A stretch of DNA of 64,000 nt. It comes from Ignavibacteria bacterium (GTDB lineage Bacteria; Bacteroidota; Ignavibacteria; Kapaibacteriales; UBA4661). Of the stretch, positions 35,286 to 44,956 are shown piece by piece. The DNA lies in assembly GCA_014654705.1 (NCBI GenBank), contig JACVZY010000059.1:248001-312000 (forward strand). Direction: 5' to 3'. The number at the start of each line of letters is the position of its first letter. The stretch's first letter is position 1. The notes below the pieces were generated by a model, which saw nothing but the letters and a program-made list of their open reading frames with translations, did no database searches and was not told the DNA's origin. A program made the translations under genes and the position numbers.

Positions 35286-35438
35286 TCAACTGCGCTCTGA
35301 ATGCGTGCCCGAGGATGTTTCCTGTAATTTTGTGACGGTGCGCTCAAGACGAAAAAGATAGTATGCAATGCCAGTCCAGACGGTTAACGTAACCAGCAAA
35401 ACAACATACAGCGAGTGCTGCGTGAAAAATTCGTACAT
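35286..35438 (-). CDS. CcmD-family small membrane protein
   Basis: 50 residues from the ATG at 35438. The sequence MYEFFTQHSLYVVLLVTLTV continues into WTGIAYYLFRLERTVTKLQE: one membrane helix followed by a basic-acidic R-LERTVTKL stretch, which is the CcmD pattern of Bacteroidota. CcmD helps release heme-loaded CcmE from the CcmABC exporter in cytochrome c maturation. It normally lies beside ccmC/ccmB, which are not here; it follows nadE by 37 nt on the same strand. The short length makes the family call tentative, but the match is good. Confidence 0.75.
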   Translation of the reverse strand: MYEFFTQHSLYVVLLVTLTVWTGIAYYLFRLERTVTKLQETSSGTHSERS

Positions 35439-35475
35439 ATTCGAGAGAAAAAATGAAAATGAAAAATTATGGATT

Positions 35476-37470
35476 TTATGCTGGCGTTTTCGCAATTTCT
35501 TGACTAATACGTTCTAATTCTGTTGTCCAAAGCGCTACAGCGGCATCGCTTGGCATACGCCAGTCGCCACGTGGCGAGAGAGCAACCGTGCCAACCTTCG
35601 GACCATCCGGCATAGCAGAGCGTTTGAACTGTTGAGTGAAAAAGCGGCGGAAGAATGTACTCAGCCACTTGTGGAGTGTTGCTGTGTCATACTTCGTACC
35701 AAAGGCATGAGTGGCGAGAAACATGATTTTGCGCGGCGGTGCTTGAAAACGAGCGAAATGATACAAGAAGAAATCGTGGAGTTCGTAGGGTCCGATGGTC
35801 TTTTCGGTTTCTTGTGTTTGTGTGCCGCCGTCCTTGAGTGGAAGTAGTTCCGGCGAGACGGGAGTAGCACAGATGTCGTGCAGTACATCCGCCGTTGTAC
35901 CCGAAAATTCATGGTCGGCGCACCATTGCACGATGAATCGCACCAGTGTTTTGGGAATGCTGGCATTGACACCGTACATAGACATTTGGTCGGCATTATA
36001 GGTACACCAGCCCAAAGCTAATTCAGATAAATCACCTGTACCAATGACCAATCCGCCTACTTGGTTCGCCACATCCATCAAGATTTGCGTCCGTTCTCTT
36101 GCCTGCGCATTCTCGTATGTGATGTCGTGTGTGGTTTCATCATGCCCAATATCGCGGAAATGCTGACGTACGGCATCGTTGATGGGAATAATCCGCAGCG
36201 TAGTTCCCAAGAATTCTGCCAAATGCTCGGCATTGCCACGAGTGCGCTCAGTAGTGCCAAAGCCCGGCATAGTGATAGACACAATACCGCTTCTGGGCAA
36301 ACCCAGCATATCGAATGCTTTTGCGCACACAAGCAGTGCAAGCGTCGAATCCAAGCCACCGGAAACGCCAATGACTACTGTTTTTGTGTTTGTGTGCTTT
36401 AGGCGTTTAGCCAGACCTGTGGTCTGAATGGAAAACACCTCGTGGCAATGCGCCTCGCGGAGCGCCGCATCCTGTGGCACAAATGGTGTTGGCGACAGCG
36501 GGCGCTGGAGCTTGTTCATGCCATCTGCTTCGGGGCGCGAAAAATCTTCAAACTCGAAATTGATAAAGCGAGCAGGAGCACTGGCGCGGGATGAGCCAAA
36601 GGTGTTATTTTTCAAACGCTCGGCTGTAAGGCGCTGTACATCTACATCGGCGACGGCAATTTGTGTGTCGAATCGGAAGCGCTCGGTCTCCGCCAAAAGC
36701 GTTCCATTTTCTGCAATGAGCGAATGACCCGAAAACACAAGGTCGGTCGTGGATTCGCCGGCTCCTGCTGCTGCGTAGCAATACGCTGCCAGATATTGTG
36801 CCGAATGGCTCTGTACCAGCATCCTGCGGTATTCGTACTTGCCCAAAACTTCGTTGCTGGCGGAAAGATTGACAAGAATCGTCGCGCCGTTCAATGCCTG
36901 ATTTGCGCTGGGCGGGATGGCAGCCCAGCCGTCTTCGCATATCTCCACTCCAATCGTACAATCGGGCATGGTTTCGGGGCGAAAGAGCAAATCGGCTCCG
37001 AAGGGAATATCGCGCCAGCCGAGCAATATCGATGTTCGCACCGTATCACGAGCGGAGGAAAACCAGCGCTCCTCGTAAAACTCTCCTGTGCCGGGCAGAT
37101 ACGTTTTGGGAATGATGCCTTTAATTTCGCCCCGTGCAATAAATGCTGCGCAGTTGAAGTTTTTTCCGTCCAACGCCATCGGCAAACCAACAATGAGAGC
37201 CACATCCAGTTTTTTCTCGTAGGTGGCTTCGGCGATATAAAGGAGTGCTTTTTTTGCTTCGTCCAAAAGCAAATTTTGATAGAGTAAATCTCCACACGAA
37301 TAGCCGGTGATACAGAGTTCAGGGAGAACGAGAACGTCTGCACCAAGCGCTTCGGCGCGTTCTGCCGCCTCGATAATGCGTTCGGTATTAAAGGCAACGT
37401 CTGCCACGCGCAATTCCGGCGAACAAACCGCCATGCGTACAAAGCCAAAATGTTTTGCCGGACTGCTCAT
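35476..37470 (-). CDS. nadE: Glutamine-dependent NAD+ synthase
   Basis: 664 residues, the long type with an N-terminal nitrilase-like glutaminase domain fused to the synthetase. The glutaminase triad is Glu51 ([10 protein letters not shown]), Lys122 (IPKTYLP) and Cys178 (VEICEDGWA). The synthetase P-loop is [14 protein letters not shown] near residue 370, with [15 protein letters not shown] and [11 protein letters not shown] typical of the large group. It makes NAD+ from nicotinate adenine dinucleotide using glutamine-derived ammonia and ATP. It lies between moxR (56 nt upstream) and the CcmD-like gene. Confidence 0.97.
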   Translation of the reverse strand: MSSPAKHFGFVRMAVCSPELRVADVAFNTERIIEAAERAEALGADVLVLPELCITGYSCGDLLYQNLLLDEAKKALLYIAEATYEKKLDVALIVGLPMALDGKNFNCAAFIARGEIKGIIPKTYLPGTGEFYEERWFSSARDTVRTSILLGWRDIPFGADLLFRPETMPDCTIGVEICEDGWAAIPPSANQALNGATILVNLSASNEVLGKYEYRRMLVQSHSAQYLAAYCYAAAGAGESTTDLVFSGHSLIAENGTLLAETERFRFDTQIAVADVDVQRLTAERLKNNTFGSSRASAPARFINFEFEDFSRPEADGMNKLQRPLSPTPFVPQDAALREAHCHEVFSIQTTGLAKRLKHTNTKTVVIGVSGGLDSTLALLVCAKAFDMLGLPRSGIVSITMPGFGTTERTRGNAEHLAEFLGTTLRIIPINDAVRQHFRDIGHDETTHDITYENAQARERTQILMDVANQVGGLVIGTGDLSELALGWCTYNADQMSMYGVNASIPKTLVRFIVQWCADHEFSGTTADVLHDICATPVSPELLPLKDGGTQTQETEKTIGPYELHDFFLYHFARFQAPPRKIMFLATHAFGTKYDTATLHKWLSTFFRRFFTQQFKRSAMPDGPKVGTVALSPRGDWRMPSDAAVALWTTELERISQEIAKTPA

Positions 37471-37526
37471 GAAGAGAAGGATAAAGTAGAAAAGATGAAG
37501 ACTGAAAACAGGGCTGGAAGAGATGT

Positions 37527-38507
37527 TTAGGCGATTTCTTTGAGAAGTTGCTCAATAATTGCAACGGTTGAAACGTTATCGGCTTCGGCGTTGAAATTTG
37601 CCACAATCCTATGGCGCAGCACCGGCACGGCAACGGCGCGAACGTCGTCCATATCCGGCGCGGTCTTACCAAGCAATGCAGCACGAGTCTTTGCACCAAG
37701 AATGAGATATTGCGAGGCACGAGGACCCGCTCCGTAGCTAAGAAAATCTTTCACGATTTTGACCGTACTTTGCGGCGAAGGGCGCGTGGCGTGGACGAGC
37801 TTGACTGCAAATTCAACGACGTTATCTGCCACCGGCACTCGGCGCACTAAGTCTTGGTACTGCATGATTTGTTCTGCTGTCAGAACAGGTTTCACATCTG
37901 GCTTATAGCCGGAGGTGGTATTCTTGACAATGCTTACTTCGTCTTGAAAGGAAGGATAATCAAGCCAAAGATTGAACATAAAGCGGTCAAGCTGTGCTTC
38001 GGGAAGCGGGTATGTACCCTCTTGCTCAATCGGATTTTGCGTAGCAAGCACGAAAAATGGCGCATCAAGTTTGTAGGTCTGTCCGCCTGCCGTCACGTTG
38101 CTTTCCTGCATTGCTTCCAGCAAAGCGGCTTGCGTCTTGGGTGGTGTGCGGTTGATTTCATCGGCAAGGACGATATTGGCAAAAATTGGTCCTTTGATAA
38201 AGCGGAAATCTTTATGTCCGGTTGAAACGTTTTCTTCGATAATTTCCGTACCGGTGATGTCGCTCGGCATAAGGTCGGGTGTGAACTGAACGCGGTTAAA
38301 TTTGAGATCGAGAGAATCGGCAAGGGTGCGAATAAGCAGTGTCTTTGCCAGCCCCGGCACGCCGACAAGCAAGCAATGCCCACGTGCGAAGAGCGTTACA
38401 AGAAGCTGCTCGACAATGGTTTCCTGCCCGACAATAACTTTAGAAATTTCGCTGCGAATAGATTTGACGCTTTGCGCGAGGTTTTCGATGGATTTGAGGT
38501 CGCTCAT
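37527..38507 (-). CDS. MoxR-family AAA+ ATPase
   Basis: 326 residues from the ATG at 38507. Walker A is GVPGLAKT, Walker B is [22 protein letters not shown], and [22 protein letters not shown] is the family signature, followed by the lid with [19 protein letters not shown]. MoxR ATPases act as chaperones for metal insertion or membrane-complex maturation, normally with DUF58 and VWA proteins encoded downstream. Here nadE follows instead, so the partners are elsewhere. A promoter candidate lies at 38582-38612. Confidence 0.94.
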   Translation of the reverse strand: MSDLKSIENLAQSVKSIRSEISKVIVGQETIVEQLLVTLFARGHCLLVGVPGLAKTLLIRTLADSLDLKFNRVQFTPDLMPSDITGTEIIEENVSTGHKDFRFIKGPIFANIVLADEINRTPPKTQAALLEAMQESNVTAGGQTYKLDAPFFVLATQNPIEQEGTYPLPEAQLDRFMFNLWLDYPSFQDEVSIVKNTTSGYKPDVKPVLTAEQIMQYQDLVRRVPVADNVVEFAVKLVHATRPSPQSTVKIVKDFLSYGAGPRASQYLILGAKTRAALLGKTAPDMDDVRAVAVPVLRHRIVANFNAEADNVSTVAIIEQLLKEIA

Positions 38508-38581
38508 GGTATAGGATGTGATGGAGTATGTTTTCAAAAAGAAAGTAGCATTGTAATTTGTTGATGCAAAGTGAAGCACCA

Positions 38582-38612
38582 CAAATCAACGACAAAAATC
38601 ACGACGAACAAA
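38582..38612 (-). promoter_or_regulatory. Candidate FCB-type promoter for moxR-nadE
   Basis: Minus strand TTTG (38612-38609), 19 nt, TTGATTTG (38589-38582); the only mismatch to TTTG-N19-TAnnTTTG is the second base of the -7 box. Predicted start about 68 nt before the moxR ATG. Confidence 0.5.
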
Positions 38613-38680
38613 GAAGTTTTTTGTGATAATGCAATGCGTGGTTGTGCAGGAAAGGCATACGCAGATTTTTTTATCGGAGT

Positions 38681-38711
38681 TTCGCTCTTGTCGCATTTTT
38701 CCGTATCTTTG
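38681..38711 (+). promoter_or_regulatory. Candidate FCB-type promoter for gyrA
   Basis: TTCG (38681-38684), 19 nt, TATCTTTG (38704-38711): exact -7 box, one mismatch in the -33 box. Predicted start about 70 nt before the gyrA ATG. Confidence 0.6.
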
Positions 38712-38785
38712 TAAGTCTGGACAGCAACGCTGGCGAATCCCGTAAGTTGTTGAAAATTTTCATTCTCATATTTTACCTGTACGCT

Positions 38786-41377
38786 ATGGCAAGTAATGAA
38801 CGTATCCTTCCGGTGATGATGGAAGACGAAATGCGTAATTCCTACCTTGATTATTCCATGTCGGTTATTGTCTCGCGTGCTCTGCCGGATGTGCGCGACG
38901 GCTTGAAGCCTGTGCATCGTCGTATTCTCTACGGTATGACCGACCTCGGCTTGGCATCGAACCGTCCGTACAAAAAATCGGCACGTATCGTGGGCGAGGT
39001 GCTTGGTAAGTACCACCCACACGGCGATTCCTCCGTGTATGATGCCATGGTGCGTCTTGCGCAACCGTGGTCTTTGCGGTATCCGCTTGTGGATGGTCAG
39101 GGTAACTTTGGTTCGATGGACGGCGATTCTCCTGCGGCAATGCGTTATACCGAAGCTCGTCTTTCCCGTATTGCGGGCGAGGTACTGCGGGATATTGACA
39201 AAAACACGGTGGATTTTCGCTCGAATTTCGACGACTCGCTTCAAGAGCCGAGCGTGATGCCGACGAATCTTCCGGCACTGCTCGTGAATGGCGCGGGTGG
39301 GATTGCGGTCGGTATGGCGACGAATATCCCGCCGCATAATCTCACTGAAGTTGTGAACGCCTTGCTTGCGCTTATCAAAAAGCCAGAAATAACAATTGAA
39401 GAGCTGATGCAGCACATTACCGCGCCAGACTTCCCGACTGGTGGCATTATCTACGGCTATCAAGGCGTGCGAGATGCGTATATGACGGGTCGTGGGCGTG
39501 TGATTATGCGAGCGAAGGTCTTTATCGAAAAATCAAAAGCAGGTCGTGAAAGTATTGTTATCACTGAAGTTCCTTTCCAACTGAATAAAGCAAGTTTGAT
39601 TGAGAAAATCGCCGACCTTGTGCGCGATAAAAAACTGGAAGATATTGCCGATGTGCGCGATGAATCCGACCGTGACGGTGTGCGCGTGGTCATTGACCTC
39701 AAGCGTGATGCTACTTCGGGCGTGGTGCTGAACAATCTCTACAAGCATACGCCGATGCAATCTACCTTCGGCGTGATTATGCTGGCACTGGTGAAAGGTC
39801 GCCCGAAAGTGCTGACGCTCAAGGAGATGCTGGAGCACTTCTTGGAATTTCGTAATGAAATCATTGTCCGCCGAACGCAATTTGATCTCGACGCAGCGGA
39901 AAAACGTGCGCATATCTTGGAAGGTTTTCGTATTGCTCTCGACAATATTGAGGCAATTATCAAAACCATCCGTGCTGCGCAGGACTCGCAAAGTGCGAAC
40001 GCTTCGCTGCAAGCTAATTTCGGCTTGTCCGAACTGCAAGCAAAAGCAATTTTGGATATGCGTCTTCAGCGCTTGACGGGTCTGGAACGTCAGAAAATTG
40101 AAGATGAATACAAAGAATTGATGCAGTCTATTGAGCGCTTTCGTAGCATTCTGGCAAGCAAGCAATTGCAAATGAAGGAAATCTCGCGCGAACTTACTGC
40201 GCTCCGCGATACCTACGGCGACGAACGCCGCACGGAAGTCATTCACGACTCCCGCGAGTTCACGATTGAAGATATGATTGCCAATGAAGATGTGATTGTG
40301 ACCATCACCCATCAAGGCTATATCAAGCGTACTTCCGTCTCGAATTATCGCCGTCAAGGACGCGGCGGACGCGGCTCGTCGGGTGCAAACACCCGCAAGG
40401 ACGATTTTGTAGAAACCGTTTTCCAAGCCGCTACTCACCACTACTTGATGATGTTCACTGACCGTGGGCGTTGCTTCCGCTTGAAGGTTTATGATTTGCC
40501 CGAGGGCAGCCGTGCTGCGCGTGGGGTTGCGATTGCCAATGTCATTCAGAAAGATAATGACGAGAAAATTACGGCATACCTGCCCGTGCGTGAGTTCAAC
40601 GACAAGCAGTTTATTATGATGACCACCAAGCACGGTACGTGTAAGAAAACACCGCTCAACGAGTTCGAGAATGTTCGTTCCAACGGTATCATTGCTCTTG
40701 GCTTGAACGATGATGACCGCCTTGTCTCGGCAAGACTCACCGATGGTAATTGCGAAATTCTGATTGCTTCCAAAAAAGGGATGGCGTGCCGCTTTATCGA
40801 AAGCGATGTTCGTCCTATGGGGCGCACTGCCACAGGCGTTCACGGCATACGGCTGAACGCAGGCGACGAAGTGGTTTCGATGGCAGCTATCAGGCACTCG
40901 GACGCAAACGTGATTGTGGTCGGTACAAAAGGCTACGGTAAACGCAGCCGACTTGAGGATTTCCGCCGGACTACTCGCGGCGCGAAGGGCGTTATTTCGA
41001 TGAACATTACCGAAAAAACGGGCGACGTTTCTGCAATTCTTGAGGTGACCGACAACGAAGATATCGTCGTGATGACCGCACAAGGCGTGGTTATTCGCCA
41101 AGCGGCAAAGGATATTCGTGTGATTGGCAGAAACACGCAGGGCGTGCGGCTTATTAAGTTAGACGATGATGATGCTATTGCCGATATCGCTATCGTTGTT
41201 CACGAGGAAGACGACGAAGGAGGCAAAGGCACGGAAGCCGACAGCGAGGGTGTGGAAGTCGGCAATGACGGTGCTGATATTGCTGACGGCGTTGCGAATC
41301 TCGACGGGCATACCACAAATGGTCATGCCACAAGCAATGACGAGCCTTCGGACGAACAGCAAGAAGACTTGTTTTGA
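38786..41377 (+). CDS. gyrA: DNA gyrase subunit A
   Basis: 863 residues from the ATG at 38786. Catalytic Tyr121 lies in [11 protein letters not shown]. The quinolone-resistance region [19 protein letters not shown] has Ser82 and Asp86 at the positions of E. coli Ser83 and Asp87, the drug-sensitive state. The GyrA box is QGRGGRG (E. coli QRRGGKG), which marks it as gyrase rather than ParC, followed by six beta-pinwheel repeats. The C-terminal tail of about 55 residues is rich in Asp, Glu, Gly and Asn. It introduces negative supercoils together with GyrB, which is not here. Followed by a clear terminator. Confidence 0.98.
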   Translation: MASNERILPVMMEDEMRNSYLDYSMSVIVSRALPDVRDGLKPVHRRILYGMTDLGLASNRPYKKSARIVGEVLGKYHPHGDSSVYDAMVRLAQPWSLRYPLVDGQGNFGSMDGDSPAAMRYTEARLSRIAGEVLRDIDKNTVDFRSNFDDSLQEPSVMPTNLPALLVNGAGGIAVGMATNIPPHNLTEVVNALLALIKKPEITIEELMQHITAPDFPTGGIIYGYQGVRDAYMTGRGRVIMRAKVFIEKSKAGRESIVITEVPFQLNKASLIEKIADLVRDKKLEDIADVRDESDRDGVRVVIDLKRDATSGVVLNNLYKHTPMQSTFGVIMLALVKGRPKVLTLKEMLEHFLEFRNEIIVRRTQFDLDAAEKRAHILEGFRIALDNIEAIIKTIRAAQDSQSANASLQANFGLSELQAKAILDMRLQRLTGLERQKIEDEYKELMQSIERFRSILASKQLQMKEISRELTALRDTYGDERRTEVIHDSREFTIEDMIANEDVIVTITHQGYIKRTSVSNYRRQGRGGRGSSGANTRKDDFVETVFQAATHHYLMMFTDRGRCFRLKVYDLPEGSRAARGVAIANVIQKDNDEKITAYLPVREFNDKQFIMMTTKHGTCKKTPLNEFENVRSNGIIALGLNDDDRLVSARLTDGNCEILIASKKGMACRFIESDVRPMGRTATGVHGIRLNAGDEVVSMAAIRHSDANVIVVGTKGYGKRSRLEDFRRTTRGAKGVISMNITEKTGDVSAILEVTDNEDIVVMTAQGVVIRQAAKDIRVIGRNTQGVRLIKLDDDDAIADIAIVVHEEDDEGGKGTEADSEGVEVGNDGADIADGVANLDGHTTNGHATSNDEPSDEQQEDLF

Positions 41378-41408
41378 TAATTGACCAGAAGTGACAAAAT
41401 ATTTCGGA

Positions 41409-41441
41409 GCCGGATGATAACAGGTTCATCCGGCTTTTTTT
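41409..41441 (+). terminator. Intrinsic terminator of gyrA
   Basis: GCCGGATGA (41409-41417) pairs with TCATCCGGC (41426-41434) around an 8-nt loop, followed by seven T. Confidence 0.93.
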
Positions 41442-41479
41442 ATAGACAGATTGCCTCTCGGCAAGATCAAAATTTCTTG

Positions 41480-41510
41480 TTGTCCAATTGCGCTGTAAGT
41501 CGTAGTTTCG
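41480..41510 (+). promoter_or_regulatory. Candidate promoter for the ferredoxin gene
   Basis: TTG (41480-41482), 20 nt, TAGTTTCG (41503-41510), one mismatch to the TAnnTTTG box; placed 62 nt before the ATG and after the gyrA terminator. Confidence 0.4.
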
Positions 41511-41572
41511 ACGATTAAGTAGTCAAATTTCAATATTACCCGCATCATCACTTAGCTAAAAGGATACTTGCT

Positions 41573-41920
41573 ATGGCAATTCGCATTACCTCCGATTGTA
41601 TTAACTGTGGCGCTTGCGAGCCGGAATGCCCCAATACCGCTATTTACGAGCCTGCTGTTACGTGGAAACTTGGCGATAAAGAATTTTCAGATTCCACCTC
41701 GCCGGGTGGCTTCAAGAGTGAGTTTTATTCCGATGAAGTGTATTTTATTGTACCCGATAAATGTACCGAATGTGTTGGTTTCCACGACGAGCCGCAATGC
41801 GCTGCCGTTTGTCCGGTGGACTGTTGCTTGCCTGACCCCGAAAACGTCGAAACGCGAGAATCATTGTTGGCAAAGGTAGAGTTCTTGAATTCTATTGATA
41901 CAACGCGCTTGAGAAATTAG
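41573..41920 (+). CDS. 2x[4Fe-4S] ferredoxin (YfhL-like)
   Basis: 115 residues. Two Cys clusters, [12 protein letters not shown] at 9-20 and [18 protein letters not shown] at about 64-81 with a trailing DCC, fit a dicluster ferredoxin with the long insertion between the second and third ligands of the second cluster, as in YfhL/Chlorobium-type ferredoxins. It carries low-potential electrons in the cytoplasm. AAAGGAT lies 11-16 nt before the ATG, a modest ribosome site. A YfhO-like membrane protein follows after 38 nt, with no functional link evident. Confidence 0.93.
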   Translation: MAIRITSDCINCGACEPECPNTAIYEPAVTWKLGDKEFSDSTSPGGFKSEFYSDEVYFIVPDKCTECVGFHDEPQCAAVCPVDCCLPDPENVETRESLLAKVEFLNSIDTTRLRN

Positions 41921-41958
41921 CATTCGGTATTGCAAACGATACATTTTCCCTTTTGTTT

Positions 41959-44307
41959 ATGGCAAAACAGCACAAATCATCCGCCCCAAAAAACACTGTA
42001 AAAAAGAGCGCATCAGCAGCAGCTCTCTCTCAGCCGTTTGTCTTGCCGCTCTGGGCAATAGCGTTACTGTTTCTTGCTACGACGCTCATTTTCTTTCGGG
42101 CGCAGATATTCGGCTCGGCGTACTTTTGGGAGGATTTTGCCGATTATGTCTATCCGGCACAAGTCTTTGCGGCAAAATTTCTTCGCGCAGGAGAACTGCC
42201 ATTTTGGAATCCTTATACCTTCTCCGGCGCACCATTTCTGGCAGACGTAGCCGTCGGTTTTTTCTATCCGGCAAATATGCTGCTTGCGCTCTTTGTGCAT
42301 GATGGCAAGTTATCGGCGTTCGCGGTGGAAATGGTGATTATTGCTCACTTTGCGCTGGCGCAGTTCTCCATGTTTTTGCTTATGCGCTCCTTCAAGGTCA
42401 GCGATGCCGGAGCACTGCTTTCTGCGGTTTCCTACGGTTTTTCATCATATTTGGTATGCCATGCGTTTCACCCGATGATGGTCGAGCATTGCGCATGGTT
42501 CCCGCTTGCGTGGATGTACTTCCGAAAGGCGCTTGTTTCTGACGAATCCTTCCGCAATCGGCTTCGGTCTTCGCTTTTGGCAGGCGTAGTGCTGGGGGTG
42601 ATGATGCTTTCGGGACACCCACAGACGACACTTTATCTGGTCTTGCTGCTCTTTTTCTACACAGTCTGGACATTTGTCGCAAAAATTACCGACAAAACAA
42701 CAGCAACACCAAACACTTTGCATTACGGTGTTTTAGCGGCACTGCCGATAATAATTGGTGCGGGAATCTTTGCCGTGCAGCTCTTCCATTCGCAAGAATT
42801 TGCAGCGTATTCCGAGCGGAATAACTTTAGCCTTGAAAAGGCTTCTATGGGGGCGATGCAGTTGCAGCAGTTACTCACGCTAGTTGTGCCAAAGTTCTTT
42901 GGTTTTGTACTGGCTCCGCAGTCGCCGGAGGCGCTTTCAGTTCCGTTTTATCTTCCGGGTGGCGGATATTACTATTGGGAAACGGCATTTTATGTTGGGA
43001 TTCCGGCACTGGTGCTGGGTATTATCGGCTTTGCTACGTCTCTTCTCAAGCGGGAGCACGATAATCTGGGCGGCTTGATGCTCTTTGCTGCTATCTTCGC
43101 AATCCTTTTTGCGCTCGGCACAAACGGTTTTCTCTTTGAACTTATGTTCAAATTGCCGCTTTTTGACCGTTTCCGTATCCCCTCGCGTATGCTTGTCTAT
43201 TGTGTGCTGGGGCTAACGATGATGGCGGGTATTGGCTTTGATGCGCTTTGCAAATATCGTACTGCCATGCTTCGCACCGTCTTGTTTGCTAATGGTTCGG
43301 TTCTGCTGCTTGCTCTTTTCATGACGGCAGTAACTCCTTCAGAGGCAAGTCAAGACGCTATGCCACATTTACGCACCTTTGGATTTGTAGCGGTGGGTTT
43401 TGCGCTCATAACGTTTGTTGCCCTATGGTTTACGATGCGAGGTATTTTTTCTCAATCTTCTCATGGTTTTGCACTTGTGGCGTTGGCTTTCATAGATGTA
43501 TTCTTTGCTGGCGGTACCTTCAATCAAAACATGACCAATCCTGCCGAGACCTTTGAGCGCACCAATGTTGCTATCCCGCAGCGCATGAGAGCAGACGGTA
43601 TGCCGCCGGACTCGCTGTATCGCTTGAGCATCCGTGCGCGAGGTGCGATGCTCATGTCGCAAAACCAAGGCTTGGTTACGCCTGTCATGCTTTTTGAAGG
43701 TTATATGCCGATTTTGATTGAGCGTCGTCTGCCGTTTGCGCCGACGGGAGAACAAACGCTGGATTTGCTGAATATCCGATATGCTGTTGCCGTTGACAGT
43801 GCAAGCGGAGAGCCATTTTTGCGTGAGCGCCCAAGCGCCTTCCCGCGCGCACGGATGCTCTACGATGCCGTACAAACTACGCCCGATAAATCCGCCGACC
43901 TTGCTAAGTCCGGTATGGTCAATTTTGTGACGCAAGCACTGGTCGAAAAGTCGCTTTCTGTCGAACTTCCGAAGCAAATGCCGTCTGCCGTGCAGCACTG
44001 CGTTCACTGCACCGAGTACGGTGCAAATAGAATGATCTATGACGTAGAAACCGCAGAAAATGGACTTTTGGCACTCAGCGAGATATGGTATCCCGCATGG
44101 AAAGCTACTCTGGACGGACAAGAAACAGAAGTTTTGCGCACAAATTACAGCCTTCGCGGTATTGTGGTGCCGAAAGGTAAGCACACCATAGCGCTGCGCT
44201 ATGACTCGTCTGCGTTCCGCGTGGGTGCATGGATTAGCCTTGCGACTGTGGTGTTTACTCTGGTAGCTCTTATCGCCCTTAACCGCCTACGCCCCAAAAG
44301 CACGTAA
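41959..44307 (+). CDS. YfhO-family multi-pass membrane protein
   Basis: 782 residues from the ATG at 41959. A Lys/Ser-rich cytoplasmic N-terminus is followed by 12-13 membrane helices, with YFWEDFADYVYPAQVFAAKF and GELPFWNPYTFSGAPFLADV in the first extracytoplasmic loop, a hallmark of YfhO (GT-C-like) proteins. The C-terminal soluble part includes NLLALSEIWYPAWKATLDGQ-like sequence (here LLALSEIWYPAWKATLDG), also typical. B. subtilis YfhO transfers sugars from lipid carriers to teichoic acids; in Bacteroidota the acceptor is not known. No other glycan genes are adjacent. Confidence 0.87.
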   Translation: MAKQHKSSAPKNTVKKSASAAALSQPFVLPLWAIALLFLATTLIFFRAQIFGSAYFWEDFADYVYPAQVFAAKFLRAGELPFWNPYTFSGAPFLADVAVGFFYPANMLLALFVHDGKLSAFAVEMVIIAHFALAQFSMFLLMRSFKVSDAGALLSAVSYGFSSYLVCHAFHPMMVEHCAWFPLAWMYFRKALVSDESFRNRLRSSLLAGVVLGVMMLSGHPQTTLYLVLLLFFYTVWTFVAKITDKTTATPNTLHYGVLAALPIIIGAGIFAVQLFHSQEFAAYSERNNFSLEKASMGAMQLQQLLTLVVPKFFGFVLAPQSPEALSVPFYLPGGGYYYWETAFYVGIPALVLGIIGFATSLLKREHDNLGGLMLFAAIFAILFALGTNGFLFELMFKLPLFDRFRIPSRMLVYCVLGLTMMAGIGFDALCKYRTAMLRTVLFANGSVLLLALFMTAVTPSEASQDAMPHLRTFGFVAVGFALITFVALWFTMRGIFSQSSHGFALVALAFIDVFFAGGTFNQNMTNPAETFERTNVAIPQRMRADGMPPDSLYRLSIRARGAMLMSQNQGLVTPVMLFEGYMPILIERRLPFAPTGEQTLDLLNIRYAVAVDSASGEPFLRERPSAFPRARMLYDAVQTTPDKSADLAKSGMVNFVTQALVEKSLSVELPKQMPSAVQHCVHCTEYGANRMIYDVETAENGLLALSEIWYPAWKATLDGQETEVLRTNYSLRGIVVPKGKHTIALRYDSSAFRVGAWISLATVVFTLVALIALNRLRPKST

Positions 44308-44331
44308 ATTATTTGCTACTTATCAACACCG

Positions 44332-44937
44332 ATGAACCACTTTCTTGCTCTTCACGCTCCGCTTATCTTGGCTTCCGCCTCGCCGCGCCGAAAAAAACTT
44401 TTGGAGCAGTTAGGTGTGGATTTTCGTGTGGTCGTTTCCGCATTTGATGAAGAGGCAGTTCCAACACATATTCCACCGCCGGAGTACGTGCAAACGCTCG
44501 CAAAATCGAAAGCGCTGCACGTAGCCGAAACGCTTGGCGAATCTGCGATTGTCATTGGTGCTGATACGACGGTTGTCTTGCATGGTTATATCTTGAACAA
44601 GCCTCACGATGCCGCCGATGCCGTGCGGATGCTTTCTATGCTGAGCAATCGGACGCATGAGGTCTTCACGGGAATTGCTTTGGTGGAGTGTGCGCCCGAT
44701 GGCTCAATAGTCAACACCATTACGGATGTGAGTCGAACAGAAGTCCGCTTCAGGCAGCTTTCCACTGAGGAAATTCGTGGTTATGTCGCTGGTGGCTCTC
44801 CGCTTGACAAGGCAGGAAGTTACGGTATTCAAGACGACTTCGGAGCAGTTTTTGTGGAAGAAATTCACGGCTGCTACAATAATGTCGTCGGACTGCCGCT
44901 TGCACTCTTGTACAGGCGACTGCAGGAATTTTGTTAA
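44332..44937 (+). CDS. maf: Maf-family nucleoside triphosphate pyrophosphatase
   Basis: 201 residues. Conserved Maf motifs are LASASPRRKKLLEQLG at the N-terminus, VIGADTTVVL in the middle and GGSPLDKAGSYGIQ with the catalytic Asp/Lys, ending NVVGLPL. Maf/YhdE proteins hydrolyse dTTP, UTP and modified nucleotides such as 5-methyl-UTP, cleaning the precursor pool. It begins 24 nt after the YfhO gene and ends 19 nt before the glycosidase gene, suggesting one transcript. Confidence 0.94.
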   Translation: MNHFLALHAPLILASASPRRKKLLEQLGVDFRVVVSAFDEEAVPTHIPPPEYVQTLAKSKALHVAETLGESAIVIGADTTVVLHGYILNKPHDAADAVRMLSMLSNRTHEVFTGIALVECAPDGSIVNTITDVSRTEVRFRQLSTEEIRGYVAGGSPLDKAGSYGIQDDFGAVFVEEIHGCYNNVVGLPLALLYRRLQEFC

Positions 44938-44956
44938 ACCCAAATCTCCTCTTGAT

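Noticed and set aside
39533-41101. A 522-codon open frame antisense to gyrA
   Set aside because: It is the complement of a confidently identified gene, has no family features, and such frames arise from codon bias.
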